A DNA stretch of 64,000 nt, taken from assembly GCF_004310685.1 (NCBI RefSeq), contig NZ_SISG01000001.1:1922001-1986000 (forward strand), given 5' to 3'. The position numbers and the translations under genes are program-made. Below the pieces are notes generated by a model. It had not been told where the DNA came from. It made no database searches and saw only the letters and a program-made list of their open reading frames with translations. Shown here one piece after another: positions 17,625-27,633 of this stretch. The stretch comes from Glaciihabitans arcticus (GTDB lineage Bacteria > Actinomycetota > Actinomycetes > Actinomycetales > Microbacteriaceae). Every line of letters begins with the position of its first letter. Within the stretch, counting starts at the first letter, position 1.

Positions 17625-17710
17625 CGTCATCCTTCCGAAAGCGCCTGCACGGCTTGCAGGCATTCGACTTGCGGGTTCCGAGACTTCATCGAGCCGGGAG
17701 CGAGAGGGAA

Positions 17711-17744
17711 ACAAAAAAGGCACCGTCGGAATGACGATGCCTTG
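17711..17744 (-). terminator. Rho-independent terminator directly after the 33-codon gene
   Basis: On the minus strand an 11-bp stem (AAGGCATCGTC pairing with GACGGTGCCTT, one G-T pair) with a 5-nt loop is followed by a T6-G-T3 run. It begins immediately after the TAG of the small gene and lies about 90 nt before the HNH start. It can terminate the small transcript or act as an attenuator for HNH. Confidence 0.85.
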
Positions 17745-17846
17745 CTAGTTGCGACGTGACCGTATGGCCGCGCTGCGGATCCCACTGTGCCGTATGTAAA
17801 AGCGCGCGTGCGCGTCCGTGGTTTGGACGTCGCGCGTGCTCTGCAT
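17745..17846 (-). CDS. Candidate 33-residue basic peptide gene
   Basis: The ATG at 17846 follows GGGAG at good spacing. The peptide is rich in Arg (N-terminus MQSTRDVQTTDAHARF, C-terminus SAAIRSRRN), has no membrane helix, and ends with a TAG that abuts a strong terminator. A TAATCT -10-like element is at 17885-17890. The placement of ribosome site, stop and terminator argues for a real small gene or a leader peptide controlling HNH. No homology was recognised. Confidence 0.55.
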   Translation of the reverse strand: MQSTRDVQTTDAHARFYIRHSGIRSAAIRSRRN

Positions 17847-17914
17847 TCGGCTCTCCCTGAACTTCGGTGAACTCCAAGAGCTACAGATTAGCCCACGATG
17901 GGGCGCCGTGCTGG

Positions 17915-18619
17915 CTAGACGGTTGACGGCACGCTGACGAAAATGTGAACAGCTACCTCGTTGGGCAGCTCGAGTCCTTCGCCGTAGCCGTCGACCTCGA
18001 CGAAGACGTACGAGCCCGCGGCCGAAACCCTGGCATCCGCACCCGGCATCACGCCCGCTGTTCGCAACTGCTGCAGAAGCTCCGGTTCGAACTGCACCGG
18101 TTCGCCCAGGCGCCGGATGACCGCGCTCACCGGCTCCGACGATCCACCGACCCGCTCCACAAGATTGACGACCCCGTCCATGAAGGCGGGGGCGGCTTCG
18201 TCGCCGAGCTCCTCGAGCCCGGGGATCGGGTTGCCGTACGGCGACTCCTTGGGGTGGTCGAGCATCTCGAGCACTCGGCGCTCGACCTGCTCGCTCATGA
18301 CGTGCTCCCAGCGGCAAGCCTCGTCGTGTACGTAGGCCCAGTCGAGGCCGATCACGTCGTGCAGGAGGCGCTCGGCGAGACGGTGCTTGCGCAGAACGTG
18401 CACGGCCTTGCTGCGGCCGGCGGTTGTGAGTTCGAGGTGGCGGTCGCCTTCGACGACGACGAGACCGTCGCGCTCCATGCGGCCGATGGTCTGGCTTACG
18501 GTCGGGCCGGAGTGGCCGAGGCGCTCCGAGATGCGTGCGCGCAGGGGAACAATGTGCTCCTCCTCGAGGTCGAGGATCGTACGCAGGTACATCTCGGTGG
18601 TGTCAACGAGATCGGTCAT
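17915..18619 (-). CDS. DtxR/IdeR-family metal-dependent transcriptional repressor
   Basis: A 234-residue repressor. Residues 1-65 form the winged helix (ARISERLGHSGPTVSQTIGRM). The dimerisation domain carries metal ligands in RKHRLAERLLHDVIG and the ancillary motif ACRWEHVMS (Cys, Glu, His). The C-terminal SH3-like domain ends near VSVPSTV. A manganese-type role is possible. Iron boxes at 31834 and 38983 upstream of heme genes suit a DtxR/IdeR role. The ATG at 18619 follows GGAGGG. Divergent from serC. Confidence 0.9.
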   Translation of the reverse strand: MTDLVDTTEMYLRTILDLEEEHIVPLRARISERLGHSGPTVSQTIGRMERDGLVVVEGDRHLELTTAGRSKAVHVLRKHRLAERLLHDVIGLDWAYVHDEACRWEHVMSEQVERRVLEMLDHPKESPYGNPIPGLEELGDEAAPAFMDGVVNLVERVGGSSEPVSAVIRRLGEPVQFEPELLQQLRTAGVMPGADARVSAAGSYVFVEVDGYGEGLELPNEVAVHIFVSVPSTV

Positions 18620-18711
18620 GGGAGGCCCTCCAGCTGGCGCGTTTCGTAACAAGACTACTTGTTCACCCCTGCCCCTCGCCGACGGCTCGGTACCGGGTGG
18701 GCAAACAATAG

Positions 18712-19827
<1,116 letters not shown>

Positions 19828-19873
19828 CCCTCCTTCGGCCTCGACTGCGCTCGACCACCGACCCCGCTGAATG

Positions 19874-19919
19874 TGCGGCAATTGGGGCGTGGCGCACCCA
19901 GAATCGCCGAATAGCCGCA
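19874..19919. repeat. Imperfect inverted repeat between serC and a small membrane protein gene
   Basis: Outer arms TGCGGC and GCCGCA enclose a second near-complementary pair (ATTGGGGCG with CGCCGAAT). This gives a plausible hairpin 47 bp after the serC stop. No T-run follows. It may be a serC terminator without a U-tract or a family of intergenic repeat. Confidence 0.45.
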
Positions 19920-19981
19920 ATTCCAGGTAGCGGTCGGCGACACAGGCACCTTCGGGCAGGGGGTGCCGGTACGATCGGGGC

Positions 19982-20224
19982 ATGAGATTGTGGCTCAAGG
20001 ATTCCGAGCGGCGGGATGATCCGATACCGGCGAAGACGGATGACCGTCTCGCCGTCGCCGTCGGACTCATCGCCTGGGTCGTTGCGGGTGTCGTCGTATT
20101 GGTTGTGTCCAACCCGTTCGCCGGCGGGAACGCCATCGTCGCGTGGACCTGCGTCGCAGGAGTCGCGCTCGGCCTCGTCGGACTGGCCTACACGGGCCGC
20201 AGACACCGCCGCGGCCACAATTAG
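19982..20224 (+). CDS. DUF2530 small membrane protein
   Basis: An 80-residue protein with a charged cytoplasmic start (LKDSERRDDP), two membrane helices (about residues 25-43 and 51-70, separated by SNPFAGGNA) and a basic tail, GRRHRRGHN. This fits DUF2530, an actinobacterial family of unknown function. Its stop abuts the stop of the convergent DUF3027 gene. Confidence 0.75.
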   Translation: MRLWLKDSERRDDPIPAKTDDRLAVAVGLIAWVVAGVVVLVVSNPFAGGNAIVAWTCVAGVALGLVGLAYTGRRHRRGHN

Positions 20225-20869
20225 CTAGCGCTCGGCCGCGAAACCCTCGTCGGGATCGTCGTCGTCGGAGTCATCCGAATCGTCGTCCTCGTCCGAGTCG
20301 TCATCGTCGGAGTCATCCGAATCGTCGTCCTCGTCCGAGTCGTCGTCGTCGGAGTCGTCGTCGAGCTCGTCCGAGTCATCGTCATCCGACGCGTCGGAAT
20401 CGTCCTCATCCTCTGAATCTTCATCCTCGGAGGCGAGCGCGTCGATGTCGACACCATCGAGGTCGCCGCCGTGGAGGACGTCGCTGCTGAGGTCGTCGTC
20501 GTCCTCGTCGTCATCCTCATCGTCGTCGGAATCGTCGGAATCAGAATCGGAATCCTCGGAGGAAACAGCTGCAGCGTCCTGCGCGGCCTTGTAGTCGGCG
20601 AGACGATCGCTCCACGGCACCCAGTCGGGTGCGAGCAGGGCGCCGTCGCCGGGGATCAGCTCGGTCTCGAGCACCGTCGGCTCAGTGTCGGGCAGCACGG
20701 CAAGCGAAACCGTCCACTTCCAGCCGGGGTATCCAGCGAGCGCCGACTCGAACTGGATAGTGACAGAGCCCTCAGCCTCGGTGACCTCGGAGACGAAGTC
20801 ACCGATCGTGTCCGCCGGTGTGATCTCGAGGAGCATGTCGCGGGCGACGTCGGACAGGGGCTTAGGCAT
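20225..20869 (-). CDS. DUF3027 family protein with a very long acidic tail
   Basis: A 214-residue protein. Residues 1-95 hold the DUF3027 core (GYPGWKWTVSLAVLPD, then GDGALLAPDWVPWSDRL). From about residue 105 to near the end it is almost only Asp, Ser and Glu. The tail is encoded by a repetitive tract at about 20250-20560. The ATG at 20869 overlaps the end of the cold-shock gene by 8 bp, and an ATG three codons earlier is an alternative. The pairing with the cold-shock gene is typical for actinobacteria. Confidence 0.8.
   Translation of the reverse strand: MPKPLSDVARDMLLEITPADTIGDFVSEVTEAEGSVTIQFESALAGYPGWKWTVSLAVLPDTEPTVLETELIPGDGALLAPDWVPWSDRLADYKAAQDAAAVSSEDSDSDSDDSDDDEDDDEDDDDLSSDVLHGGDLDGVDIDALASEDEDSEDEDDSDASDDDDSDELDDDSDDDDSDEDDDSDDSDDDDSDEDDDSDDSDDDDPDEGFAAER
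20250..20560. repeat. Low-complexity GAC/TCC/GAG-type tract coding for Asp/Ser/Glu
   Basis: Imperfect tandem units of 15-30 bp (GTCGTCGTCGGAGTC-like on the plus strand) encode a polyacidic tail. Longer units such as the one beginning TCCGAATCGTCGTCCTCGTC recur with few differences, so the tract should vary in length by slippage or unequal recombination. Confidence 0.75.
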
Positions 20870-21245
20870 CCAGTTCATCTGCAAACTTGCGCAGCAACTG
20901 CGCGATCTTGGCGCCATGCGCCTTGTCGGGGTAGCGTCCGCGCTTCAGGTTCGAGCCGATGCCGTCGAGCACCTTCACGAGATCCTCGACGTGGATCGCC
21001 ATGTCATCGGCGGAGCGCCGGTTCAGCTTTGCGAGCGACGGAGGAGCCTCGAGCACACGAACAGAGAGTGCCTGCGCACCCTTCTTGCCGTCGGCGATGC
21101 CGAACTCGAGCTTCGTTCCGGCCTTGACGCCGGTGGTGCCTGCGGGCAGGGCGGACGCGTGCAGGAAGACCTCCTGGCCGTCATCAGAACTGATGAAGCC
21201 GAAGCCCTTCTCCTCGTCGTAGAACTTGACCTTGCCGGTAGGCAT
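20862..21245 (-). CDS. Cold-shock domain protein with C-terminal extension
   Basis: A 127-residue protein. Residues 1-65 form a cold-shock domain with both RNA-binding motifs (GKVKFYDEEKGFGFI and VFLHASAL). The remaining 60 residues are a helical extension, KVLDGIGSNLKRGRYPDKAHG, seen in actinobacterial variants. It should bind single-stranded RNA or DNA. The ATG at 21245 follows GGGAG. Overlap with the DUF3027 gene suggests coupled translation. Confidence 0.92.
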   Translation of the reverse strand: MPTGKVKFYDEEKGFGFISSDDGQEVFLHASALPAGTTGVKAGTKLEFGIADGKKGAQALSVRVLEAPPSLAKLNRRSADDMAIHVEDLVKVLDGIGSNLKRGRYPDKAHGAKIAQLLRKFADELDA

Positions 21246-21313
21246 CTTGGTTACTCCCTCATGGATGGTGCACTGGAGAACAGGCGCCAACGTGTTGGCC
21301 CTATCCTTGCACT

Positions 21314-21577
21314 GTGGCAAAAAACTCCCCAGTAGAAATCAATCGTAGCCAACGTGTGCTCGCCTTTATGATCGCGGGCATTATTCTGCTGTCCGTTGTG
21401 GCAATTTTCGCAACGCTGGGGTTGACCGCTGCCGGAGTCGACCTCACCGAGGGAGTCTTCCCCACCATCGTCGCCCTCCCCGCAATCGGGCTCCCGCTCG
21501 GCTTCGCTCTTGTCGTTGTGCTCCTCATTATGAGCGTCATCAAACGGGGACGCGCGGCTAAGGATGTCAGCAACTAG
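21314..21577 (+). CDS. Small two-helix membrane protein
   Basis: An 87-residue protein from a GTG start. It has two clear membrane helices (about residues 16-38 and 50-74) and a basic end, KRGRAAKDV. Similar proteins are sometimes mislabelled as multidrug ABC ATPases, but no ATPase motif is present. It is divergent from the cold-shock gene and overlaps the next gene by 14 bp, so coexpression with the helicase-associated gene is likely. Confidence 0.75.
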   Translation: MAKNSPVEINRSQRVLAFMIAGIILLSVVAIFATLGLTAAGVDLTEGVFPTIVALPAIGLPLGFALVVVLLIMSVIKRGRAAKDVSN

Positions 21578-23414
21578 CATCTCCGCCCTCGCGCTGGCAG
21601 CTCGGCTGCGCCTGGAGAGCGACGAGGGGCTTGCGGACCTGCTGCGCTCACGGCAGGTCAAGGACGCAGGCATCCGGGACTTCTTCGACCTCGCCGAAAA
21701 GCTTCTCGACCCAGTGTCGGTACAGACCGCACTCTCCCGCCTCGACCGGCCCACGCTCGCAGCCATAGCCGCCGTCGCCCAGCGCGCACCCGAGCGTCCC
21801 ACCGCCGCCGAGCTCGGCCTCGCCGACGCCGAAACCACCCTCGCCAACGCGCACGCCGAGGGCCTCATCGACAACGTCGACGGTGCCTGGTACCTCTACG
21901 ACGCGGTCACCGTTGCCCTCGACGCCTGGCCCGCACAGGGGCTGCCCACCCTCGACGAGCTCGCCGAGCCTGCCCCCACCGCCCTCGAACCGGTCAGCCG
22001 AACGGATGCCGCGATCACCGACACCGCCGCGGCCGACAAGGCCTTCGGCACAACCACCGCCATCGCCGAACTCATCGCCGCCGTCGAGACCGAGCCGGCG
22101 CGCGAACTCGCTCGCGGCGGAATCGCCCTGCCCGACTCCCGTCGCCTCGCGGAGGCCGCGTCCGTCGCACTCGAAGACGTGCCGGCCCTGCAGTCGATCG
22201 CCGAGCGCGCCGGACTCATCGGGCTGGAAGGCGGGCTCTGGCTGCCGACCGTCGCCGCCGCCGACTGGATGCTGCAGCCCACCGCCGACCGTTGGGCCCG
22301 CCTCGCCGGCGCCTGGCTCGAGCGGCTGCCCAGCGACATCCGCGGCCTGCTCGGCGGGCGCGCCCACGCGCTCTGGGGCGAGCACTTCGAGGATTACCTC
22401 GACTGGCTCTACCCGGCCGGCGGCGACTGGATGCGCGACCGTGTCATTACCCACACCAACGCCGCGACCCTGCTCGGCATCGTGGCCGGCCAGGTGCCGA
22501 GCACCCCAGGCTCCGCCCTGCTCGCGGCCGGCGCCGAAGCTGCCGCGAAAGCCATGACGCCGCTGTTCCCGCGCGAGGTCAGCCAGGTCTACCTGCAGCA
22601 CGACCTCTCCATCGTCTCCCCCGGCCCCCTCGAGCCGCGCCTCGACGCGCACCTGCGCACCATGGCAACGGTCGAGAGCCGCGCCCTCGCCACCAGTTAC
22701 CGGGTTTCTCCCGCGAGCCTCAACCGGGCGCTCGCGGCCGGCGAGACAGCCGAGAGCATCACGGCGTTCTTCGAGACGCTCGCCCTGACCGGAATCCCGC
22801 AGCCGCTCGCCTACCTCGTGGCCGAGAGCGCGACGCGCTACGGGCTGCTGCGGGTAGGGGTTGTGAGCGAGGCCGAGGACACCAATGGGCGTGTTGCGCG
22901 CAGTTACATCCGCTCGCCTGATGAGACGCTGCTGCGCACCGTGAAGGTCGACCACGCGCTGGCCGGTCTGGGCCTGCAGGCCGACGCGTCGGGCCGGCTC
23001 ACCAGCCGGTTCGATCCCGCAACGGTCTTCTGGGCGCTGAACGACGCCCGTTACCCGGTCGCCGCTGAGAACGAGGATGCCACGATCATCGCGCTCGAAC
23101 GCGGCCGCACAGCGAGGCAGCTCAGGCCGACAGCCCCCGACGCAGCCCTCGTGCTGGTGGAGAGGCTGCGCCTGCTCACCCGGGACCAGCCCGGCGAGTC
23201 CGGCACGGACTGGCTCGCGCACCAGCTGGATGTGGCTATCCGGGCGAAGCTGACCGTGACCGTCGCGGTCACCGTACAGGACGGCTCCACCGTCACGTAC
23301 ACGGTGCAGCCGACGAGCGTCGCGGGCGGCCGACTGCGCGCCCTCGACCGCATCGCCGACATCGAGCGCACGCTCCCCCTCACCCGCATCACCGCGGTCG
23401 GCAGCCCCGACTAG
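21564..23414 (+). CDS. Helicase-associated domain protein (XPB/Ssl2 N-terminal-like)
   Basis: A 616-residue protein without helicase motifs. It carries several winged-helix-like segments (LADLLRSRQVKDAGIRDF near the start) and a C-terminal domain of the XPB/Ssl2 N-terminal type (VQDGSTVTYTVQPTSV). In actinobacteria it precedes the XPB helicase and probably works with it in DNA repair or transcription-coupled unwinding. That partnership is inferred from conserved order. The gene begins inside the previous one. Confidence 0.8.
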   Translation: MSATSISALALAARLRLESDEGLADLLRSRQVKDAGIRDFFDLAEKLLDPVSVQTALSRLDRPTLAAIAAVAQRAPERPTAAELGLADAETTLANAHAEGLIDNVDGAWYLYDAVTVALDAWPAQGLPTLDELAEPAPTALEPVSRTDAAITDTAAADKAFGTTTAIAELIAAVETEPARELARGGIALPDSRRLAEAASVALEDVPALQSIAERAGLIGLEGGLWLPTVAAADWMLQPTADRWARLAGAWLERLPSDIRGLLGGRAHALWGEHFEDYLDWLYPAGGDWMRDRVITHTNAATLLGIVAGQVPSTPGSALLAAGAEAAAKAMTPLFPREVSQVYLQHDLSIVSPGPLEPRLDAHLRTMATVESRALATSYRVSPASLNRALAAGETAESITAFFETLALTGIPQPLAYLVAESATRYGLLRVGVVSEAEDTNGRVARSYIRSPDETLLRTVKVDHALAGLGLQADASGRLTSRFDPATVFWALNDARYPVAAENEDATIIALERGRTARQLRPTAPDAALVLVERLRLLTRDQPGESGTDWLAHQLDVAIRAKLTVTVAVTVQDGSTVTYTVQPTSVAGGRLRALDRIADIERTLPLTRITAVGSPD

Positions 23415-23460
23415 CGACCACAGCCAGCACTCGCACATGCGCCCCGACTAAACTGTCGAG

Positions 23461-25128
23461 GTGAATTCGACGGAAGCACCCAATGGTCCTCTGATCGTGC
23501 AGAGCGACAGGACTGTGCTCCTCGAGGTGGCGCACCCCGACGCTGACGACGCCCGGCACGACCTTTCCGTCTTCGCGGAGCTGGAGCGGGCGCCCGAGCA
23601 CATCCACACCTATCGCATCACGCGACTGGGACTGTGGAACGCACGCGCCGCCGGCCACACCGCCGAGGACATGCTCGCGACGCTGACCAAGTACTCGCGC
23701 TTTGCGATCCCGCAGAGTGTCTCGGTCGACATCACCGAGACGGTCGGCCGCTACGGTCGCCTGGTCATCGAGCGTGATGAGGATGGCGTCCTGACGCTCA
23801 CCGCCACCGACGCCGCAGTGCTCTCGGAGATCTCCCGCGCGCGCAAGGTCGCGTCGCTGCTCTTCGAGAAGCGCGGCCCCAACACGTTCGTCATGCAGCC
23901 GTGGGCTCGCGGCCAGCTCAAGCAGGAGCTGCTGAAGCTCGGCTGGCCAGCCGAGGACCTCGCCGGCTACACCCCCGGCACCCCGCACGACATCACGCTC
24001 AACAACGCGGGCGGCTGGGCTCTTCGCGACTATCAGAACAAGGCCGTGGCGAGTTTCTTCGACAACGGTTCGGGCGTCGTCGTGCTGCCCTGTGGCGCAG
24101 GTAAGACGCTCGTCGGCGCCGGGGCGATGGCCGTCGGAAAGACGACCACTCTCATCCTCGTCACGAACACCGTGTCTGCGCGCCAGTGGCGGGCCGAACT
24201 GCTCAAGCGCACGTCGCTGACCGAAGACGAGATCGGCGAGTACTCCGGACAGGTCAAAGAGGTGAAGCCGGTCACGATTGCGACGTACCAGATCCTCACC
24301 GCGAAGCGGAAAGGCGAGTACGCGCACCTCGCCCTGCTGGACGCGCTCGACTGGGGACTCGTAATCTACGACGAGGTGCACCTGCTGCCGGCCCCCGTCT
24401 TCAAGCTCACCGCCGAACTGCAGGCCCGCCGCCGCCTCGGCCTCACCGCGACCCTCGTGCGCGAGGACGGTCGTGAGGGCGACGTGTTCAGCCTCATCGG
24501 CCCCAAGCGCTTCGACGCCCCGTGGAAGGAGATCGAAGCCCAGGGCTTCATCTCCCCCGCCTCGTGCTTCGAGGTGCGCGTGGACCTGCCCGAGATGGAG
24601 CGCCTCGAGTACGCGGCCTCCGCCGACGACGAGCGCTACCGCCTCGCCGCGACGGCCCCGGCCAAGCTCGCGGTCGTGCGTCGGCTGGTCGACAAGCACG
24701 CCGGTGAGCGCATTCTCGTGATCGGCCAGTATCTGGACCAGATCGAGCAGCTGGCGGATGCGCTGGGCGCCCCGTCGCTCACCGGAGCCACCCCGATCGC
24801 CGAGCGCGAGCGTCTCTACGAGGCATTCCGCACCGGCGAGACCAAGGTTCTTGTGGTGTCGAAGGTCGCCAACTTCTCCATCGACCTGCCCGAGGCCTCG
24901 GTCGCAATCCAGGTCAGCGGCTCGTTCGGCTCCCGCCAGGAGGAGGCCCAGCGCCTAGGTCGACTGCTGCGCCCCAAGGAGAGCGGCCTGCAGGCCAACT
25001 TCTACACACTCGTCGCGCGCGACACGGTGGACCAGGATTTCGCGCAGAACCGCCAGCGTTTCCTCGCCGAACAGGGCTACAGCTACACGATCCTCGACGC
25101 CGAATCGCTGGACGCCGCAGCGGTCTAA
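23461..25128 (+). CDS. DNA repair helicase, XPB type (SF2)
   Basis: A 555-residue ATPase. The N-terminal damage-recognition-like domain is followed by RDYQNKAV. Walker A is LPCGAGKTLV (about residue 209) and DEVH is in IYDEVHLLP (about 303). The XPB-specific RED motif is in VREDGREGD, and motif VI is QRLGRLLRPK near the C-terminus. It is a 3'-5' helicase of the nucleotide-excision family. The start is the GTG at 23461, where the conserved N-terminus begins. Confidence 0.92.
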   Translation: MNSTEAPNGPLIVQSDRTVLLEVAHPDADDARHDLSVFAELERAPEHIHTYRITRLGLWNARAAGHTAEDMLATLTKYSRFAIPQSVSVDITETVGRYGRLVIERDEDGVLTLTATDAAVLSEISRARKVASLLFEKRGPNTFVMQPWARGQLKQELLKLGWPAEDLAGYTPGTPHDITLNNAGGWALRDYQNKAVASFFDNGSGVVVLPCGAGKTLVGAGAMAVGKTTTLILVTNTVSARQWRAELLKRTSLTEDEIGEYSGQVKEVKPVTIATYQILTAKRKGEYAHLALLDALDWGLVIYDEVHLLPAPVFKLTAELQARRRLGLTATLVREDGREGDVFSLIGPKRFDAPWKEIEAQGFISPASCFEVRVDLPEMERLEYAASADDERYRLAATAPAKLAVVRRLVDKHAGERILVIGQYLDQIEQLADALGAPSLTGATPIAERERLYEAFRTGETKVLVVSKVANFSIDLPEASVAIQVSGSFGSRQEEAQRLGRLLRPKESGLQANFYTLVARDTVDQDFAQNRQRFLAEQGYSYTILDAESLDAAAV

Positions 25129-25183
25129 AGCGCCCCGCTGCGGCTCACAGATTACGTCCAGCCAACACGCAGATACTTACTGC

Positions 25184-25876
25184 ATGAGTGACGGACCCAA
25201 GATTCTGATCGTTGACGACGAACCGAACATTCGCGACCTTCTGACCACGAGCCTTCGCTTTGCGGGTTTCGCGGTTCGTGCGGTCGGGAACGGTGCGCAG
25301 GCCATCTCGGCAGTGCTCGAGGAGGAGCCGGATCTCATCATCCTCGACGTGATGCTGCCCGACATCAACGGGTTCGGTGTGACGAAGCGACTGCGGGCGA
25401 GCGGCTACACCGCCCCCATCCTCTTCCTCACCGCCAAGGACGACACCGAAGACAAGATCACCGGCCTCACCGTCGGTGGCGACGACTACGTCACCAAGCC
25501 GTTCAGCCTCGACGAGATCGTGGCTCGCATCAAGGCCATCCTGCGTCGCACCATGCAGGATGACGAAGAGGCGATCATCCGTGCTGGCGAACTCACCATG
25601 GACCAGGACACCCACGAGGTGACCATCGGCACCGAGCAGGTCGAGCTCAGCCCCACCGAATTCAAGCTTCTCCGCTACCTCATGCTCAACCCGAACCGGG
25701 TGCTGTCGAAGGCACAGATTCTCGACCACGTGTGGGAGTACGATTTCAACGGTGACGCCGGAATCGTTGAGAGCTACATCTCCTACCTTCGTCGCAAGCT
25801 CGACCAGTTCTCCGAGGAGCCGGTCATCCAGACCAAGCGCGGCTTCGGATACATGCTCAAGGCTGCACGGGTCTAA
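25184..25876 (+). CDS. OmpR/PhoB-family response regulator
   Basis: A 230-residue two-domain regulator. The receiver has acidic pocket DDE near residue 11, phospho-acceptor Asp55 (IILDVMLPD), the switch Thr in FLTAKDD and Lys105 in VTKPF. The DNA-binding winged helix ends in LRRKLD...GFGYML, as in OmpR-type proteins. It is followed by its sensor kinase after 21 bp. It resembles the TcrA/TrcR/PhoP branch, and its exact signal is unknown. Confidence 0.93.
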   Translation: MSDGPKILIVDDEPNIRDLLTTSLRFAGFAVRAVGNGAQAISAVLEEEPDLIILDVMLPDINGFGVTKRLRASGYTAPILFLTAKDDTEDKITGLTVGGDDYVTKPFSLDEIVARIKAILRRTMQDDEEAIIRAGELTMDQDTHEVTIGTEQVELSPTEFKLLRYLMLNPNRVLSKAQILDHVWEYDFNGDAGIVESYISYLRRKLDQFSEEPVIQTKRGFGYMLKAARV

Positions 25877-25897
25877 TTTCGTGAGGTGTGAGTCGCC

Positions 25898-27595
25898 GTG
25901 CTGATGCACGAGCGCGTGGAACGACGGTGGAACGCCATCTCTCTGCGTACCAAGATGACGGGCGTCAGCGTGCTGCTGCTGACCCTCGGGCTCCTGGCCG
26001 CCGGGCTCGGATCGATGTACGTGCTGCGCACCTATTTGACCGACGAGGTCGACGTCAAGATCAAGGCCTTCTACCCGAACATCAACGCCTCGGTCATCGA
26101 CTTCGACGACTCCCCCGAGGGCGTCTCGTGCGTCGTCACCTCGCTGCCGATCGCGTACTACGTGGCCGTGCTCGACTCGACCGGCCACGTGCTCTGCAGC
26201 AACCGCAGCTCGCCCAACGCGCGACCCAACGACAGCGACGTCTCCAAGAACTTCAAGACCTCCAACGACGAGATCTTCACCGTCAAGGGCGACGCCACCA
26301 CCGCTCAGTGGCGGGTCAAGACCTGGCCGATCACCATGGTGCAATCCGGCCAGTACGCGAACATCGCCGTCGGCCTCTCCCTCGGTGAGACGGATGCCGC
26401 GATCGCCCGGTTCGCCGCCATCTTCCTGTTCTTCGGCCTCACCGTGGTGGTCGTCGGCGCAGCCCTCACGCGGCTCCTTGTCACCTCCACGTTCACGCCC
26501 CTGCGGGAAGTCGAGACAACGGCTGCCCGGTTCGCGGCCGGGGACTTCAGCCAGCGCCTCTCCGGCGCCACGCCCAACACCGAGGTCGGGCGCCTCAACC
26601 GCTCCCTCAACGTGATGCTCAACCGCATCGACCGGGCCTTCGCCGACCGCTCCAAGACCATCGACCAGATGCGGCGCTTCGTCGGCGACGCCTCCCACGA
26701 ACTGCGCACGCCCCTCGTGTCCGTTCGCGGATACGCCGAGCTGTACCGCATGGGGGCCCTCACCACACCCGAAGACGTCGGCCAGGCCATGGAACGCATC
26801 GAGAAGGAGGCGATCCGCATGGGTGAGCTCGTCGCCGACCTGCTCGAGCTCGCGCGCATCGATGAGGCGAAGCCCCTGCAACTCGCGGCGGTGGACCTCG
26901 TGCCGATCGCCAGGGACGCCTCCCTCGACGCGATGGCCGCGGCACCCGATCGACCCGTCACCGTCGTCATCTCGCTGCAGCCCGACCCGGAGCCCGAGCC
27001 GCCGGAGGCCGAGCCTGTGGTGGAGCCGGAGTCCGCTGCATCCTCGCCTCGCACGCCCGGGCGGCAGGTCAGTCGCGCCACCAGCCCCATCGCATTCGCC
27101 GGGGCCACCATCGCCCGCCTGCGGTCGCTGCGTGCCCGACCGGTCAAGCCGGTCGACGCCTCCGTCGAGGTTCCCGAGCTGGTCGAACGCGCGCACGTGC
27201 TCGTGCTCGCCGAAGAGAACAAGCTGCGCCAGGTGCTCACCAACCTGATCGGCAACGCGATTCGCTTCTCCCCCGCCGGCGGCCCGATCGAGATCGGCGT
27301 GGAGGTGGACGAGAACGCGAGCCTCGGAATCCTCTCGGTCATCGACCACGGCGAGGGCATCCCGCCGCAGATTCGCGACAAGATCTTCCAGCGCTTCTGG
27401 CGTGCCGACTCCTCGCGCAACCGCGACACCGGCGGCTCCGGCCTCGGCCTTGCAATCGTCGCGGGCATCGTCGCGGCCCACCACGGCGAGGTACAGATCG
27501 TGGAGACGCCCGGCGGAGGAGCCACATTCCGCGTGCTGCTTCCTCTCCTTCAACCCGGCCAGGAACTGCCGGCTGTCACCAGCTCACCCATCTAA
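25898..27595 (+). CDS. Sensor histidine kinase with a Pro/Glu-rich insertion in the catalytic core
   Basis: A 565-residue kinase. It has two membrane helices (about 20-45 and 165-190) around an extracellular sensor domain, then HAMP. The phospho-accepting His is in DASHELRTPL (about residue 267). The ATPase domain has NLIGNAIRFSP and GEGIPPQIRDKIFQRFW, with the G2 box GGSGLGLAI. Between dimerisation and ATPase domains, residues about 361-425 form an atypical segment starting with PEPEPPEAEP. The GTG at 25898 follows GTGAGG. Confidence 0.92.
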   Translation: MLMHERVERRWNAISLRTKMTGVSVLLLTLGLLAAGLGSMYVLRTYLTDEVDVKIKAFYPNINASVIDFDDSPEGVSCVVTSLPIAYYVAVLDSTGHVLCSNRSSPNARPNDSDVSKNFKTSNDEIFTVKGDATTAQWRVKTWPITMVQSGQYANIAVGLSLGETDAAIARFAAIFLFFGLTVVVVGAALTRLLVTSTFTPLREVETTAARFAAGDFSQRLSGATPNTEVGRLNRSLNVMLNRIDRAFADRSKTIDQMRRFVGDASHELRTPLVSVRGYAELYRMGALTTPEDVGQAMERIEKEAIRMGELVADLLELARIDEAKPLQLAAVDLVPIARDASLDAMAAAPDRPVTVVISLQPDPEPEPPEAEPVVEPESAASSPRTPGRQVSRATSPIAFAGATIARLRSLRARPVKPVDASVEVPELVERAHVLVLAEENKLRQVLTNLIGNAIRFSPAGGPIEIGVEVDENASLGILSVIDHGEGIPPQIRDKIFQRFWRADSSRNRDTGGSGLGLAIVAGIVAAHHGEVQIVETPGGGATFRVLLPLLQPGQELPAVTSSPI

Positions 27596-27633
27596 CAGCC
27601 CGGGCGCGGGATGTCCCGGCTACCGTCAGCCGC

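Noticed and set aside
20250..20560. Regular repeat tract as a CRISPR or minisatellite locus
   Set aside because: The units are inside a reading frame and code for an acidic tail with no spacer diversity.
21648..23438. Minus-strand open frame (596 codons)
   Set aside because: Shadow of the helicase-associated gene, which has the expected order next to XPB.
25145..27553. Very long minus-strand open frame (802 codons)
   Set aside because: It is the complement of the response regulator and sensor kinase, both with intact family motifs. High G+C third positions leave long antisense frames open.
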